Shown: in pieces, positions 46,487 to 55,996 of the stretch | Numbering within the stretch: the stretch's first letter is position 1 | Layout: each line of letters opens with the position of its first letter | Origin: Herbaspirillum sp. LeCh32-8 | GTDB taxonomy: Bacteria > Pseudomonadota > Gammaproteobacteria > Burkholderiales > Burkholderiaceae_D | Length of the DNA: 64,000 bases | Direction: 5' to 3' | Assembly: GCF_017814915.1 (NCBI RefSeq) | Contig: NZ_JAGIPZ010000001.1 | Coordinates: 55,124-119,123, forward strand | The notes under the pieces: generated by a model | The model's input: the letters and a program-made list of their open reading frames with translations, nothing else | Databases searched by the model: none | Told to the model about the DNA's origin: nothing | Translations under genes and position numbers: made by a program

Positions 46487-47833
46487 TTGGCAAATAGCAA
46501 TACCACCGCGACGGCGGCCGGCGCAGTCAAGCCCAGCCACGTCCGCTATCTGATCCTGTTCATGCTGTTCGTGGTGACCACGGTGAACTACGCCGACCGC
46601 GCCACGCTCTCGATCGCCGGTTCGGCGATGAAGACCGAACTGAGCCTGGATCCGGTCACCATGGGTTATATCTTCTCGGCCTTCAGCTGGGCCTACGTGC
46701 TGGCGCAGTTGCCGGGCGGCTGGCTGCTGGACCGCTTCGGCTCCAAGAAGATCTACATGTGGAGTATCGGCCTGTGGTCCTTCTTCACCGTCCTGCAAGC
46801 CGGCGTGACCTGGATGAGCACCGCTGCGGCGGTGGTGACGCTGTTCCTGCTGCGCTTCATGGTGGGCCTGGCCGAAGCGCCGTCCTTCCCGGCCAACGGC
46901 CGCATCGTGGCGGCCTGGTTCCCGACCAAGGAGCGCGGCACTGCCTCGGCCATCTTCAACTCGGCGCAATACTTTGCCGCCGTGCTGTTCACGCCGCTGA
47001 TGGCCTGGATCGTGCACGCCTACAGCTGGCACCATGTGTTCACCGTGATGGGCGTAGTCGGCATCGTGCTGGCCATGATCTGGGGCAAGATCATCTACAG
47101 CCCGAAGGATCATCCGATGATCAACAAGGCCGAGCTGACCCACATTGAAGAGGGCGGCGGCCTGGTCGACATGGACAACCGCAAGGCGGCGCCGGCGGCC
47201 TCGACCAAGGGCAAGGGCTATATCAAGCAACTGCTGTCCAACCGCATGCTGCTGGGCGTGTACATCGGCCAGTACTGCATCAACGTGATCACCTACTTCT
47301 TCCTGACCTGGTTCCCGGTGTACCTGGTGCAGGAGCGCGGCATGTCGATCCTGAAGGCCGGCTTCGTGGCCTCGATCCCGGCGGTGTGCGGTTTCATCGG
47401 CGGTGTGGTCGGCGGCATCATTTCGGACCGCCTGATCAAGCGTGGCGTGTCGGTGACCTGGGCGCGCAAGATCCCCATCGTCGGCGGCATGCTGTTGTCG
47501 ATGACCATGATCCTGTGCAACTACGTCGACGCGCAGTGGATGGTGGTGGGCATCATGGCGCTGGCCTTCTTCGGCAAGGGCGTCGGCGCGCTGGGCTGGG
47601 CCGTGGTGGCCGACACCGCGCCCAAGCAGATCGTCGGTCTCTCGGGCGGCCTGTTCAACATGTTCGGCAACGTCGCCGGCATCACCACCCCGATCGTGAT
47701 CGGCTACATCGTCAAGGAAACTGGTTCCTTCGCCGGCGCCCTGGTGTTCGTCGGCGTGAATGCGCTGATCACCGTGATCAGCTATCTTGTCATCGTCAAG
47801 GAAATCAAGCGCGTTGAACTGAAAGACGCCTGA
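46487..47833 (+). CDS. Galactarate/glucarate-type MFS carrier (GudP/GarP-like)
   Basis: Inner-membrane proton symporter for aldarates, 448 residues from a TTG codon with CTGGAG 9 bases before it. Helix 1 [20 protein letters not shown] is followed by the family block [20 protein letters not shown] and [20 protein letters not shown], strongly GudP/GarP-like. [20 protein letters not shown] and [20 protein letters not shown] are also typical. Upstream of garD and directly behind the GntR-type operator, it is the obvious uptake step of the pathway. Glucarate is an alternative substrate. Confidence 0.92.
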   Translation: MANSNTTATAAGAVKPSHVRYLILFMLFVVTTVNYADRATLSIAGSAMKTELSLDPVTMGYIFSAFSWAYVLAQLPGGWLLDRFGSKKIYMWSIGLWSFFTVLQAGVTWMSTAAAVVTLFLLRFMVGLAEAPSFPANGRIVAAWFPTKERGTASAIFNSAQYFAAVLFTPLMAWIVHAYSWHHVFTVMGVVGIVLAMIWGKIIYSPKDHPMINKAELTHIEEGGGLVDMDNRKAAPAASTKGKGYIKQLLSNRMLLGVYIGQYCINVITYFFLTWFPVYLVQERGMSILKAGFVASIPAVCGFIGGVVGGIISDRLIKRGVSVTWARKIPIVGGMLLSMTMILCNYVDAQWMVVGIMALAFFGKGVGALGWAVVADTAPKQIVGLSGGLFNMFGNVAGITTPIVIGYIVKETGSFAGALVFVGVNALITVISYLVIVKEIKRVELKDA

Positions 47834-47845
47834 TCCGGCAGTATC

Positions 47846-47880
47846 GGCGGCCCTGCAAGCGGGCCGCCATTTTCGTTTTT
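47846..47880 (+). terminator. Terminator/attenuator between carrier and garD
   Basis: GGCGGCCC pairs with GGGCCGCC across TGCAAGC, then ATTTTCGTTTTT. It probably lowers, not blocks, read-through to garD. Confidence 0.78.
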
Positions 47881-47909
47881 GTGAAGCATTCAGTTGCATG
47901 GGAACCAGC

Positions 47910-49490
47910 ATGAGCACCGACACCACCGCCAGCGCAGCCGCCAGCCAGGCATCCACTCCGCGCTACATCATGATGAACGACACGGACAACGTGGCCATCG
48001 TCGTCAACGACGGCGGCTTGCCGGCCGGCACCGTGTTCCCCGACGGCCTGACCCTGGTCGACCGTGTCCCGCAGGGCCACAAGATCGCGCTGCGCGACCT
48101 GAAGCAGGGCGACGCCATCGTGCGTTACGACGTGGCCATCGGCTACGCCGTGCGCGACATTCCCAAGGGCAGCTGGATCGAGGAGTCCCTGGTGCAGATG
48201 CCGCCGGCGCGCGAGCTGGACAACCTGCCCATCGCCACCAAAAAACCGGCGCCGCTGCCGCCGCTGGAAGGCTATACCTTCGAGGGTTACCGCAACGCCG
48301 ACGGTTCGGTCGGCACGCGCAACCTGCTGGCCATCACCACCACCGTACAGTGCGTGGCCGGCGTGGTGGAGCACGCGGTCAAGCGCATCCGTGCCGAGCT
48401 GCTGCCGAAATATCCCAACGTGGAAGACGTGGTGGCGCTGGAGCACACCTACGGCTGCGGCGTGGCGATCGACGCGCCTAATGCCGGCATCCCGATCCGC
48501 ACGCTGCGCAATATCAGCCTGAACCCGAACTTCGGCGGCCAGGCCATGGTGGTCAGCCTGGGCTGCGAAAAGCTGCAGCCCAACCGCCTGCTGCCGGAAA
48601 ACATGATCCCCATCCACAAGGCCGGCGAGCCTTACGTGGTGTGCCTGCAGGATTCAGAGCACGTCGGCTTCAACTCCATGATCGACTCGATCCTGCAGAT
48701 GGCCGAAGCGCGCTTGACCGAGCTCAACAAGCGTCGCCGCGAAACCTGCCCGGCCTCGGACCTGGTGGTCGGCGTGCAGTGCGGCGGCAGCGACGCCTTC
48801 TCGGGCGTGACCGCCAACCCGGCCGTGGGCTTTGCCACCGACCTGCTGGTGCGCGCCGGCGCCTCGGTGATGTTCTCGGAAGTGACCGAAGTGCGTGACG
48901 GCATCGACCAGCTGACCTCGCGCGCCGTCAACGAGGACGTGGCCCAGGCCATGATCCGCGAGATGGACTGGTACGACAATTACCTCAAGCAAGGCGGCGT
49001 CGACCGCAGCGCCAACACCACCCCGGGCAACAAAAAGGGCGGCCTGGCCAACATCGTCGAGAAGGCCATGGGCTCGATCGTCAAGTCGGGCAGCAGCCCG
49101 ATCTCGGGCGTGCTGGCGCCGGGCGACAAGCTGCAGCAGAAGGGCCTGATCTACGCCGCCACGCCAGCCTCGGACTTCATCTGCGGCACGCTGCAGCTGG
49201 CTGCCGGCATGAACGTGCACATCTTCACCACCGGCCGCGGCACGCCCTACGGCCTGGCTGCGGTGCCGGTGATCAAGGTCGCCACCCGCAACGACCTGGC
49301 GCGACGCTGGCACGACCTGATGGACGTCAACGCCGGCCGTATCGCCAGCGGCGAAGCCACCATCGAAGACGTCGGCTGGGAGCTGTTCCAGCTGATGCTG
49401 GACGTGGCCAGCGGCAAGAAGCGCACCTGGGCCGAACAATGGAAGCTGCACAACGCGCTGACGCTGTTCAACCCGGCGCCGGTGACCTGA
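47910..49490 (+). CDS. garD: Galactarate dehydratase
   Basis: Dehydrates galactarate (meso-galactarate) to 5-dehydro-4-deoxy-D-glucarate, an iron-dependent UxaA/GarD-family enzyme. The 526 residues have the N-terminal SAF domain ([20 protein letters not shown]) and the large catalytic domain with [80 protein letters not shown] and [18 protein letters not shown]. It ends LFNPAPVT, as in E. coli GarD. The ATG at 47910 matches the family N terminus better than 47898. Cys residues in the middle are candidates for the Fe site. Confidence 0.95.
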   Translation: MSTDTTASAAASQASTPRYIMMNDTDNVAIVVNDGGLPAGTVFPDGLTLVDRVPQGHKIALRDLKQGDAIVRYDVAIGYAVRDIPKGSWIEESLVQMPPARELDNLPIATKKPAPLPPLEGYTFEGYRNADGSVGTRNLLAITTTVQCVAGVVEHAVKRIRAELLPKYPNVEDVVALEHTYGCGVAIDAPNAGIPIRTLRNISLNPNFGGQAMVVSLGCEKLQPNRLLPENMIPIHKAGEPYVVCLQDSEHVGFNSMIDSILQMAEARLTELNKRRRETCPASDLVVGVQCGGSDAFSGVTANPAVGFATDLLVRAGASVMFSEVTEVRDGIDQLTSRAVNEDVAQAMIREMDWYDNYLKQGGVDRSANTTPGNKKGGLANIVEKAMGSIVKSGSSPISGVLAPGDKLQQKGLIYAATPASDFICGTLQLAAGMNVHIFTTGRGTPYGLAAVPVIKVATRNDLARRWHDLMDVNAGRIASGEATIEDVGWELFQLMLDVASGKKRTWAEQWKLHNALTLFNPAPVT

Positions 49491-49500
49491 TCATCCCTGA

Positions 49501-49526
49501 GGGATCCGCTTGCGGGTCCCTTTTTT
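49501..49526 (+). terminator. Terminator after garD
   Basis: GGGATCCGC pairs with GCGGGTCCC (one G-T), followed by TTTTTT. Confidence 0.8.
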
Positions 49527-49666
49527 CATCCTGCCTGATGCCGACAATGCGCCGTATGCACGGCCGCAGGGCAGGGTGTATCCGGTAACGAGAACGCGGC
49601 AAGCAACATCCATAAGATCCACACCATCAGCAGTACCTCAACAACAATCATCCGCAAGGAGACGCC

Positions 49667-50767
49667 ATGAACCAGAAAACCACATCCATTCCCGCGCGCA
49701 TCGCCACCCTGGCCGTCGCCTCGGCCCTGACGCTGGGCTCCGCCCAAGCGGGCGCCGTGACCATTGCCTACGTCTCCAACGCCGACAGCCAGGACATCTA
49801 CGTGCTGCAGATCAACGCCGACGGCAGGGTCAACCTGGTCGACAAGGTCGACACCGGCAGCACCGTGATGCCGCTGGCAGTGAGCCCCGATCGCAAGTAC
49901 CTGTACGCGTCGCTGCGCGGCCAGCCCTACTCGGTGGTGAGCTACGCCATCGACCAGCGCAGCGGCAAGCTGACGGCCTTGTCCAAGGCGCCGCTAGCCG
50001 ACAACATGGCCAACATCGCCACCGACAAGACCGGCCGCTACCTGTTCGGCGCGTCCTACACCGGACACAAGATTTCGGTCAACGCCATCGGCGCCGACGG
50101 CGCCGTGCAGGCGCCGCCGCTGGCGGTCATCGCCACCGGCAAGAACGCGCACTCGGCCCAGGTGTCGCCGGACAACGCCTTCCTGTTCGCCTCCAACCTG
50201 GGCAGCGACGTGATCCTGCAGTTCCGCTTTGACGCCGCCACCGGCAAGGTAGCGCCCAACGCGCCGGCATCGGTGGCCACCAAGGCCGGCGCGGGGCCGC
50301 GTCACTTCGTGTTCTCCAACGATAGCCGCTTCGTCTACTCGACCAACGAGCTGGACGGCACCGTCAACACCTACGGCTATGACGCCAAGGCCGGCACGCT
50401 GAGCCTGCAGGCCACCGACAGCGCGCTGCCGGACGGTTTCAAGACCAGCGAGCAGCTGGCCACGGCCGATTTGCACCTGACCCCGGACGGCCGCTATCTC
50501 TACGCCAGCGAGCGCACTTCCAACACGCTCTCGGGCTACCGCGTCGATGCCGCCAGCGGCAAGCTCACGCGGGTGCTCAACATTCCTACCGAAACCCAGC
50601 CGCGCGGGTTCAACATCGATCCGCAGGGACGCTTCCTGCTGGCCGTGGGCCAGAAGGCGGGGCTGACCAGCTACGCCATCGACCGCGACAGCGGCGCGCT
50701 CAAGCCGCTGTTCCGCTACACCCTGGGTCGCAATCCCAACTGGGTGGAGATCATCGACTTGCCGTAA
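49667..50767 (+). CDS. Exported beta-propeller lactonase-like protein
   Basis: The 366-residue protein is of the Pgl/YbhE (lactonase, 7-bladed propeller) family but with a clear signal peptide (cleavage near AQAGAVT), so it acts in the periplasm. Repeated blades are visible: PLAVSPDRKYLYASLRGQPY, AHSAQVSPDNAFLFASNLGS, PRHFVFSNDSRFVYSTNELD, TADLHLTPDGRYLYASERTS and PRGFNIDPQGRFLLAVGQKA. The cytosolic relatives hydrolyse 6-phosphogluconolactone. A secreted one in an aldarate cluster suggests opening of sugar-acid lactones before uptake. AAGGAG stands before the ATG. Confidence 0.87.
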   Translation: MNQKTTSIPARIATLAVASALTLGSAQAGAVTIAYVSNADSQDIYVLQINADGRVNLVDKVDTGSTVMPLAVSPDRKYLYASLRGQPYSVVSYAIDQRSGKLTALSKAPLADNMANIATDKTGRYLFGASYTGHKISVNAIGADGAVQAPPLAVIATGKNAHSAQVSPDNAFLFASNLGSDVILQFRFDAATGKVAPNAPASVATKAGAGPRHFVFSNDSRFVYSTNELDGTVNTYGYDAKAGTLSLQATDSALPDGFKTSEQLATADLHLTPDGRYLYASERTSNTLSGYRVDAASGKLTRVLNIPTETQPRGFNIDPQGRFLLAVGQKAGLTSYAIDRDSGALKPLFRYTLGRNPNWVEIIDLP

Positions 50768-51038
50768 TGGCAAGCTGCGTCGGGCATGTTGAGGGACATG
50801 CCCCGGCGCAATGTTTGCCGCGCAGATTCGCCTTGGCTTGATCCAACGCAGGGACGGCGCACGTCTCCTTGTTGCAAAATTGATATGGGGAGATTGCGTC
50901 CCCATGGGGCCTAACGGGGAAATAGGGCTGCTTTCGTCGATTTGCTGGCATCTTGGACGAGAGGTTTCTTGCTGTATCTTCTGCGGCAAAGTTTTGGGGT
51001 TTGTCTTTTGTTTTACAAAAATTGAGCGGAGAGAGGGA

Positions 51039-52793
51039 ATGCGGAATCTGACGGTTCGCTTCAGCCTGATGAGCGCAGTGGCGCTGTTTTCATGCATGAT
51101 CGTGGTCGGCGCTGGCGTCGGCATCTATGCCCTGGGACGGGCCAACCAGGCGACCGAATATGTGCACCAGCTGGGCCAGCGCGCGCTGGTGATCAACGAC
51201 GCCTACAAGGACACCACGCGTACGCGTTCGGCGCAGACGCGTATCTACGCGACCCTGATGGAAAAGGGCGACCAGGCCGTGGCGGATGCGGCCGCCAAGA
51301 GCGCCCGGACGACCTATGATCGCGGCCTGAAGTACGCCGAGGACTTCGCCAAGTTGCCCGATCTGGCAGGCCAGGATGCGGCGGTCAGGACCGAGTTGAT
51401 CGAGTCGGCCAAGGCCCTCAACGATCAGCTCAAGCAAGCTGAAACCTTGCTCGCCGCCGGCAACGTCACCGCCTATTCGGAACTCAACACCAAGCAGATC
51501 AGCCCGAGCGGCACGCGCTTCTCGGTCGCGCTGGAGAAGTACCAGAAGCGCGCCATGGAACTGAGCGACCAGGTCGCCGACGAGCGTGATCGCGAATACA
51601 GCATGGTGGTCTGGATGGTGGTGGCCGGCCTGATCGGCGCCATGATCCTGGTGCTGGCGGTGCTGATGCTGCTGCGTAGCATCGTGCTGGCGCCGCTGAA
51701 CCGCGCGGTGAACTTGCTGGACCAGGTGGCCAATGGCGACCTGACCGCCAAGGTTGAAGTCGACAGCACCAACGAGATCGGCCGCCTGTTCGGCGCCATC
51801 CGCAGCATGCAGCAAAGCCTGCTCAACACCGTCTCGCGCGTGCACACCAGCTCCGAGAGCATCGACACCAGCGCCAAGGAAATCGCGGCCGGCAACATGG
51901 ACCTGTCCTCGCGCACCGAGCAGCAGGCCAGCTCGCTGGAAGAGACTGCTGCGTCGATGGAGCAACTCACCGGCACCGTGCGCCAGAACGCCGAGAACGC
52001 CATGCAGGCCAACCAGCTGGCGCATTCGGCCTCGTCCACCGCCAGCAAGGGCGGCGAGGTGGTGTCGCAGGTGGTCGATACCATGCAGGCCATCAATGAT
52101 TCTTCGCGCAAGATCGTCGACATCATCAGTGTGATCGACGGCATTGCGTTCCAGACCAACATCCTGGCGCTGAACGCCGCGGTGGAGGCGGCGCGCGCCG
52201 GCGAGCAGGGCCGCGGCTTTGCCGTGGTGGCCTCCGAAGTGCGTTCGCTGGCCCAGCGTTCGGCCGCCGCCGCCAAGGAAATCAAGTCGCTCATCGACGA
52301 TTCGGTGGAGAAGGTCAGTACCGGAAGCCAGTTGGTGGAGCAGGCCGGCATGACCATGGCCGATGTGGTCGACAGCGTGCAGCGCGTGACCGACATCGTC
52401 GGCGAGATCGCCGAGGCCAGCCGCGAGCAAAGCACCGGCATCGAGCAGGTCAATCAGGCCATCACGCAAATGGATGAGGTGACCCAGCAGAACGCCGCCC
52501 TGGTCGAGCAGGCTGCGGCCGCCGCCCAGTCGCTGCAGGCGCAGGCCACCAACCTGGTGAGCGCGGTCAGCATCTTCAAGATCGATGCGCGCGCGGCGGC
52601 CGCCGCTGCTGCGCGTCCGGCGCCTACCGCCAAGCGGGCCGCACCGGTGGCAGCGCCCGCTCCCGTGGCGGCTGCTCCCAAGGAAGCCGCGCCGGCGCCG
52701 AAGAGCGCGCCCAAGCTGCCTGCGGCATCGGTCAAGCCGGCGGCGGGCAGCGCCCGCGCCAAGGACGATAGCCAGGATTGGGAAGAGTTTTGA
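51039..52793 (+). CDS. Methyl-accepting chemotaxis protein
   Basis: The 584-residue transmembrane receptor has helix 1 near 10-33 (LMSAVALFSCMIVVGAGVGI), a four-helix-bundle periplasmic sensor domain (about 35-190), helix 2 near 191-215 (VVWMVVAGLIGAMILVLAVL), HAMP (about 216-270), and a cytosolic signalling domain with the hairpin tip IAFQTNILALNAAVEAARAG and GRGFAVVASEVRSLAQRSAA. An Ala/Pro/Lys-rich linker (about 525-575) leads to the C-terminal pentapeptide DWEEF, of the xWxxF type that docks CheR/CheB. GAGAGGGA precedes the ATG. Its place in the galactarate region suggests an aldarate or related ligand, but this is not shown. Confidence 0.95.
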   Translation: MRNLTVRFSLMSAVALFSCMIVVGAGVGIYALGRANQATEYVHQLGQRALVINDAYKDTTRTRSAQTRIYATLMEKGDQAVADAAAKSARTTYDRGLKYAEDFAKLPDLAGQDAAVRTELIESAKALNDQLKQAETLLAAGNVTAYSELNTKQISPSGTRFSVALEKYQKRAMELSDQVADERDREYSMVVWMVVAGLIGAMILVLAVLMLLRSIVLAPLNRAVNLLDQVANGDLTAKVEVDSTNEIGRLFGAIRSMQQSLLNTVSRVHTSSESIDTSAKEIAAGNMDLSSRTEQQASSLEETAASMEQLTGTVRQNAENAMQANQLAHSASSTASKGGEVVSQVVDTMQAINDSSRKIVDIISVIDGIAFQTNILALNAAVEAARAGEQGRGFAVVASEVRSLAQRSAAAAKEIKSLIDDSVEKVSTGSQLVEQAGMTMADVVDSVQRVTDIVGEIAEASREQSTGIEQVNQAITQMDEVTQQNAALVEQAAAAAQSLQAQATNLVSAVSIFKIDARAAAAAAARPAPTAKRAAPVAAPAPVAAAPKEAAPAPKSAPKLPAASVKPAAGSARAKDDSQDWEEF

Positions 52794-52827
52794 CTGGCTG
52801 GCCCGGTGGATTGTCCGGCTGCAAAAT

Positions 52828-52860
52828 AAAAAACCTCCGTCGCAAGACGGAGGTTTTTTT
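52828..52860. terminator. Strong terminator after the chemoreceptor
   Basis: AAAAAACCTCCGTC pairs with GACGGAGGTTTTTT across GCAA, a 14-bp perfect stem that can act in both directions. Confidence 0.92.
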
Positions 52861-52888
52861 TCGTGCCGGCATTCTTTTCGATGATGCG

Positions 52889-53292
52889 CTGAACGACGCT
52901 GGGTTCCTGCTTTCGCAGGAACGACACGGAGGAGGTGAATGTCACCTTCACCCGTTTTCGCAGGAACGACGCGGAGGAGGTGAACTTCGCCTTCATCCGT
53001 TTTCGCAGGAACGACGCGGAGGAGGTGAACTTCACCTTCATCCGTTTTCGCAGGAACGACACGGAGGAGGTGAACTTCACCTTCATCCGTTTTCGCAGGA
53101 ACGACACGGAGGAGGTGAACTTCGCCTTCATCCGTTTTCGCAGGAACGACACGAAGGAGGTAAATGCCACCTTCATCCGTTTGAACCAGATACCACGTCG
53201 TCCCTGCGAAAGCAGGGACCCAGCGACTTTCGCTGCGATACTGCGGCCAGTGGACGACACCGCACCCCTGCGCAAGCAGGGGCCCGGTGACG
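52889..53292. repeat. Palindromic-repeat pair expanded by a 6 x 45 bp minisatellite
   Basis: A forward palindromic element (ACGCTGGGTTCCTGCTTTCG at 52894) and reverse copies at 53198-53223 and 53264-53290 enclose six direct 45-bp units. The units start at 52911, 52956, 53001, 53046, 53091 and 53136 and end at 53180. Each unit begins TTTCGCAGGAACGAC and contains CGGAGGAGGTGAA; copies differ by only a few bases. The unit's first 15 bases are the right arm of the palindromic element. Because 45 is a multiple of 3, frames stay open on both strands, but no start has proper spacing, so no CDS is called. Confidence 0.85.
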
Positions 53293-53308
53293 CTCGCTAT
53301 GGATTGCC

Positions 53309-54745
53309 TCAGGCTTGCGTGTACGAAGTCTTCACCGTGGTGTAGAACTCCGCCGCATACGTGCCTTGCTCACGCGCGCCGTAGCTGGAACCCTTGCGGC
53401 CGCCGAAGGGCACGTGATAGTCCACGCCCGCGGTGGCGGTGTTGACCATCACCATGCCGGCCTGCGCGTGGCGCTTGAAGTGGGTGGCGTACTTCAGAGA
53501 GGTGGTGCAGATGCCGGAGGACAGGCCGAACTCGGTGTCGTTGGCCAGCTGCAGCGCATGCTCGTAGTTGTCGGCGGGGATCACGGCGGCCACCGGGCCG
53601 AAGATTTCCTCGCGCGAGATGCGCATGTCGTTGTGGGCATCGGCGAACAGGGCCGGGGCCATGTAGAAGCCGTCGGTGTCGCGCGCCACGCGCTCGCCGC
53701 CGGACACCAGCTTGGCGCCTTCGTCGCGGCCGATGGCGACATAGGACATGTCCTGGTCCAGCTGCGACTGGTCGACCACGGGGCCGATCTGACTTTCCTT
53801 TTGCAGCGCGTGGCCGACCTTGACCTTGGCCAACTGTTCGCGTGCCGCTTCGATGAAGCGCGGGTAGATGCCCTTTTCGACGATCAGGCGGCTGGAGGCG
53901 GTGCAGCGCTGGCCGGTGGAGAAGAAGGCGCCTTGCACGGCGGCGGTCACGGCCACATCCAGGTCGGCGTCGTTCAAGACCACCATCGGGTTTTTGCCGC
54001 CCATTTCCAGCTGGAACTTGGCCATGCGCGCAATCGCGCCTTGCGCCACGCGCTGGCCGGTGGCGACCGAGCCGGTGAAGGAGATGCCGGCCACGCGGCG
54101 GTCATCGATGAAGCGCTGGCCGACCACCGAGCCGCGGCCCATCACCAGGTTGAACACGCCGGCCGGAATGCCGGAACGGCTGATGATTTCGGCGATGGCC
54201 CAGCCCGAACCCGGCACCAGTTCGGCCGGCTTGAACACCACGGTGTTGCCGTAGGCCAGCGCCGGCGCGATCTTCCAGGCGGGGATGGCGAGCGGGAAAT
54301 TCCACGGCGCGATGATGCCGATCACGCCCAGCGGCTCGCGGGTGATTTCCACGTCCATGCCGGGGCGCACCGAGGCCAGCTTGTCGCCGCGCATGCGCAG
54401 CACTTCGGCGGCGAAGAACTTGAAGATGTTGCCGGCGCGGGTGGCCTCGCCGATGCCTTCGGGCAGGGTCTTGCCTTCTTCGCGCGAGAGCAGGGTGCCC
54501 AGCTCTTCGCGGCGCGCCAGGATCTCGGTGCCGATCTTGTCCAGCGCGTCCGAGCGCGCCTGGATGTTGCCCACGCTCCAGGCCGGGAAGGCTGCATGGG
54601 CGGCGGCGATTGCGATCTCGGTCTGGGCCGCGTCGGCCTGGGCGTACTCGCCGATCACGTCCGACAGGTCGGAGGGATTGACGTTCTTGTTGACGCTGGG
54701 GCCTTGCAGCCATTCGCCGTTGATCAGGTTGGCAAACTGGGACAT
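53309..54745 (-). CDS. 2,5-dioxovalerate (alpha-ketoglutarate semialdehyde) dehydrogenase
   Basis: NAD(P)-dependent aldehyde dehydrogenase, 478 residues, that would oxidise the KdgD product to 2-oxoglutarate. Catalytic residues are in place: APWNFPLAIP (N149), FKPAELVPGS (K172), GSVATGQRV, LEMGGKNPMVV (E247) and GQRCTASSR (C281), with EEIFGPVAAVIPADNYEHAL near the end. The cluster with kdgD, garD and a GntR gene makes the semialdehyde the likely substrate; the sequence alone only gives the ALDH superfamily. It follows kdgD, with a terminator-like hairpin between them. Confidence 0.9.
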   Translation of the reverse strand: MSQFANLINGEWLQGPSVNKNVNPSDLSDVIGEYAQADAAQTEIAIAAAHAAFPAWSVGNIQARSDALDKIGTEILARREELGTLLSREEGKTLPEGIGEATRAGNIFKFFAAEVLRMRGDKLASVRPGMDVEITREPLGVIGIIAPWNFPLAIPAWKIAPALAYGNTVVFKPAELVPGSGWAIAEIISRSGIPAGVFNLVMGRGSVVGQRFIDDRRVAGISFTGSVATGQRVAQGAIARMAKFQLEMGGKNPMVVLNDADLDVAVTAAVQGAFFSTGQRCTASSRLIVEKGIYPRFIEAAREQLAKVKVGHALQKESQIGPVVDQSQLDQDMSYVAIGRDEGAKLVSGGERVARDTDGFYMAPALFADAHNDMRISREEIFGPVAAVIPADNYEHALQLANDTEFGLSSGICTTSLKYATHFKRHAQAGMVMVNTATAGVDYHVPFGGRKGSSYGAREQGTYAAEFYTTVKTSYTQA

Positions 54746-54804
54746 TCGGTTCTCCTTGGGTTGTTATGGGGGCGCGCATGCTGGCGAAGCCGCACGTGCT
54801 GAAA

Positions 54805-54836
54805 CAAAAAAGGGGCCGCAGTTTCCTGTGGCCCCT
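54805..54836 (-). terminator. Terminator/attenuator between kdgD and the dehydrogenase
   Basis: Read on the minus strand, AGGGGCCACAG pairs with CTGCGGCCCCT (one G-T) and is followed by TTTTT. It probably makes the downstream gene less expressed than kdgD. Confidence 0.8.
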
Positions 54837-54854
54837 CGAGGGATAGCTGGAAGC

Positions 54855-55775
54855 TTATTGCGGACCCAGCTTCTTGATCAGTGCGGCCAGTTCTTCGTGC
54901 TCGGCCGGGGTGCAGTCGGTCAGCGGAGTGCGCACCGGACCTGCATCATGACCCACGATCTTGGCGCCGGCCTTGACGATGGACACCGCGTAGCCGGCCT
55001 TGCGGTTACGGATTTCCAGGTAGGGCAGGAAGAAGTCATCGATCAGGCGGCCGACGGTGGCGTGGTCGTCCTTGGCGATCGCTTCGTAGAACTGCACGGC
55101 GGTCTTGGGGATGAAGTTGAACACGGCCGAGGAGTACACCGGCACGCCCAGCGCCTTGTAGGCTGCAGCGTAGACTTCCGCGGTCGGCAGGCCGCCCAGG
55201 TAGGTGAAGCGGTCGCCCAGCTTGCGGCGGATGTGGACCATCGGTTCGATCTCGCCGATGCCGTCCTTGAAGCCGATCAGGTTGGGGCAACGGTCGGCCA
55301 GCTTTTGCAGGGTCTCGGCGTTGAGCTTGCACACTGCGCGGTTGTAGATGATGACGCCGAAGTTGACCGATTTGCAGACCGCTTCAACGTGGGCGGCGAT
55401 GCCGTCCTGGCTGGCTTCGGTCAGGTAGTGCGGCATCAGCAGGATGCCGTGCGCGCCCAGGCGCTCGGCTTCCTGTGCGTAAGCGATGGCGGCGCGGGTG
55501 GAGCCGCCAGCGCCGGCGATGATGGGGACCTTGCCGCGGCAGGTATCGACGGCGGTGCGGATGATGTCGGAGTACTCGCCCGGGACCAGCGAGAAGAACT
55601 CACCGGTGCCGCCGGCGGCGAACAGGGCGCTGGCGCCGTACGGTGCCAGCCATTCCAGGCGCTCGATGTAGGTCTTCGGGCGGAAGTCGCCTTGTTCATC
55701 GAAGTCGGTCAGCGGGAACGACAGCAGGCCGGAAGAGAGGATCGTTTTGAGGTCTTGGGGTGTGTACTTGGACAT
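54855..55775 (-). CDS. kdgD: 5-dehydro-4-deoxyglucarate dehydratase (decarboxylating)
   Basis: DapA/NAL-superfamily TIM barrel that dehydrates and decarboxylates 5-keto-4-deoxyglucarate to 2,5-dioxovalerate. The 306 residues show [20 protein letters not shown], the carboxylate-binding GGTGEFFSL (G55-T57), Y144 in VIIYNRAVC and the Schiff-base lysine K170 in [18 protein letters not shown]-like [20 protein letters not shown] at the end is typical of KdgD. The ATG at 55775 is used; an in-frame TTG at 55787 is possible. It starts behind a promoter that overlaps two palindromes, near the GntR gene. Confidence 0.94.
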   Translation of the reverse strand: MSKYTPQDLKTILSSGLLSFPLTDFDEQGDFRPKTYIERLEWLAPYGASALFAAGGTGEFFSLVPGEYSDIIRTAVDTCRGKVPIIAGAGGSTRAAIAYAQEAERLGAHGILLMPHYLTEASQDGIAAHVEAVCKSVNFGVIIYNRAVCKLNAETLQKLADRCPNLIGFKDGIGEIEPMVHIRRKLGDRFTYLGGLPTAEVYAAAYKALGVPVYSSAVFNFIPKTAVQFYEAIAKDDHATVGRLIDDFFLPYLEIRNRKAGYAVSIVKAGAKIVGHDAGPVRTPLTDCTPAEHEELAALIKKLGPQ

Positions 55776-55843
55776 GGTTTCGCTCAACGCCGTTAAGAAT
55801 TGGATATTGGAATAGATGGATCTGTGTTTTTTGTTTTGTGTAC

Positions 55844-55878
55844 ATATCCTAATAGGATATCAGTCATCGTACAACATG
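55844..55878 (-). promoter_or_regulatory. kdgD promoter with two operator motifs
   Basis: CATCGTACAACATG (55865-55878) shares its 11-base core with the garD-side operator. Read on the minus strand its TTGTAC can serve as -35 and TAGGAT, 17 bp on, as -10. The -10 lies in ATATCCTAATAGGATAT (55844-55860), a perfect 8-1-8 palindrome absent from the other promoter. One motif likely binds the adjacent GntR protein; the second may bind another regulator. Confidence 0.7.
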
Positions 55879-55996
55879 AATTTGCAGAAATCCAGCAGTT
55901 TTTGTGCGGGCGATGACGGGAGCGGGGTGCTGTGGGATTTTTGCCGCCGGACGAACAGGCGCGCTGTTCGTCCGGGGAGGGGAGGCAGGCGTGGGG

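Noticed and set aside
50811..51038. N-terminal extension of the chemoreceptor
   Set aside because: It would place about 76 non-conserved residues before the first membrane helix; the ATG at 51039 has a strong GAGAGGGA site.
52911..53180. CRISPR array
   Set aside because: Units are contiguous 45-bp repeats without unique spacers and no cas gene is near.
52935..53345. Coding gene for a 15-residue-repeat protein
   Set aside because: The only upstream start is a GTG one base from the GGAGGA site, too close for initiation, and the frame is open on both strands simply because the unit length is divisible by three.
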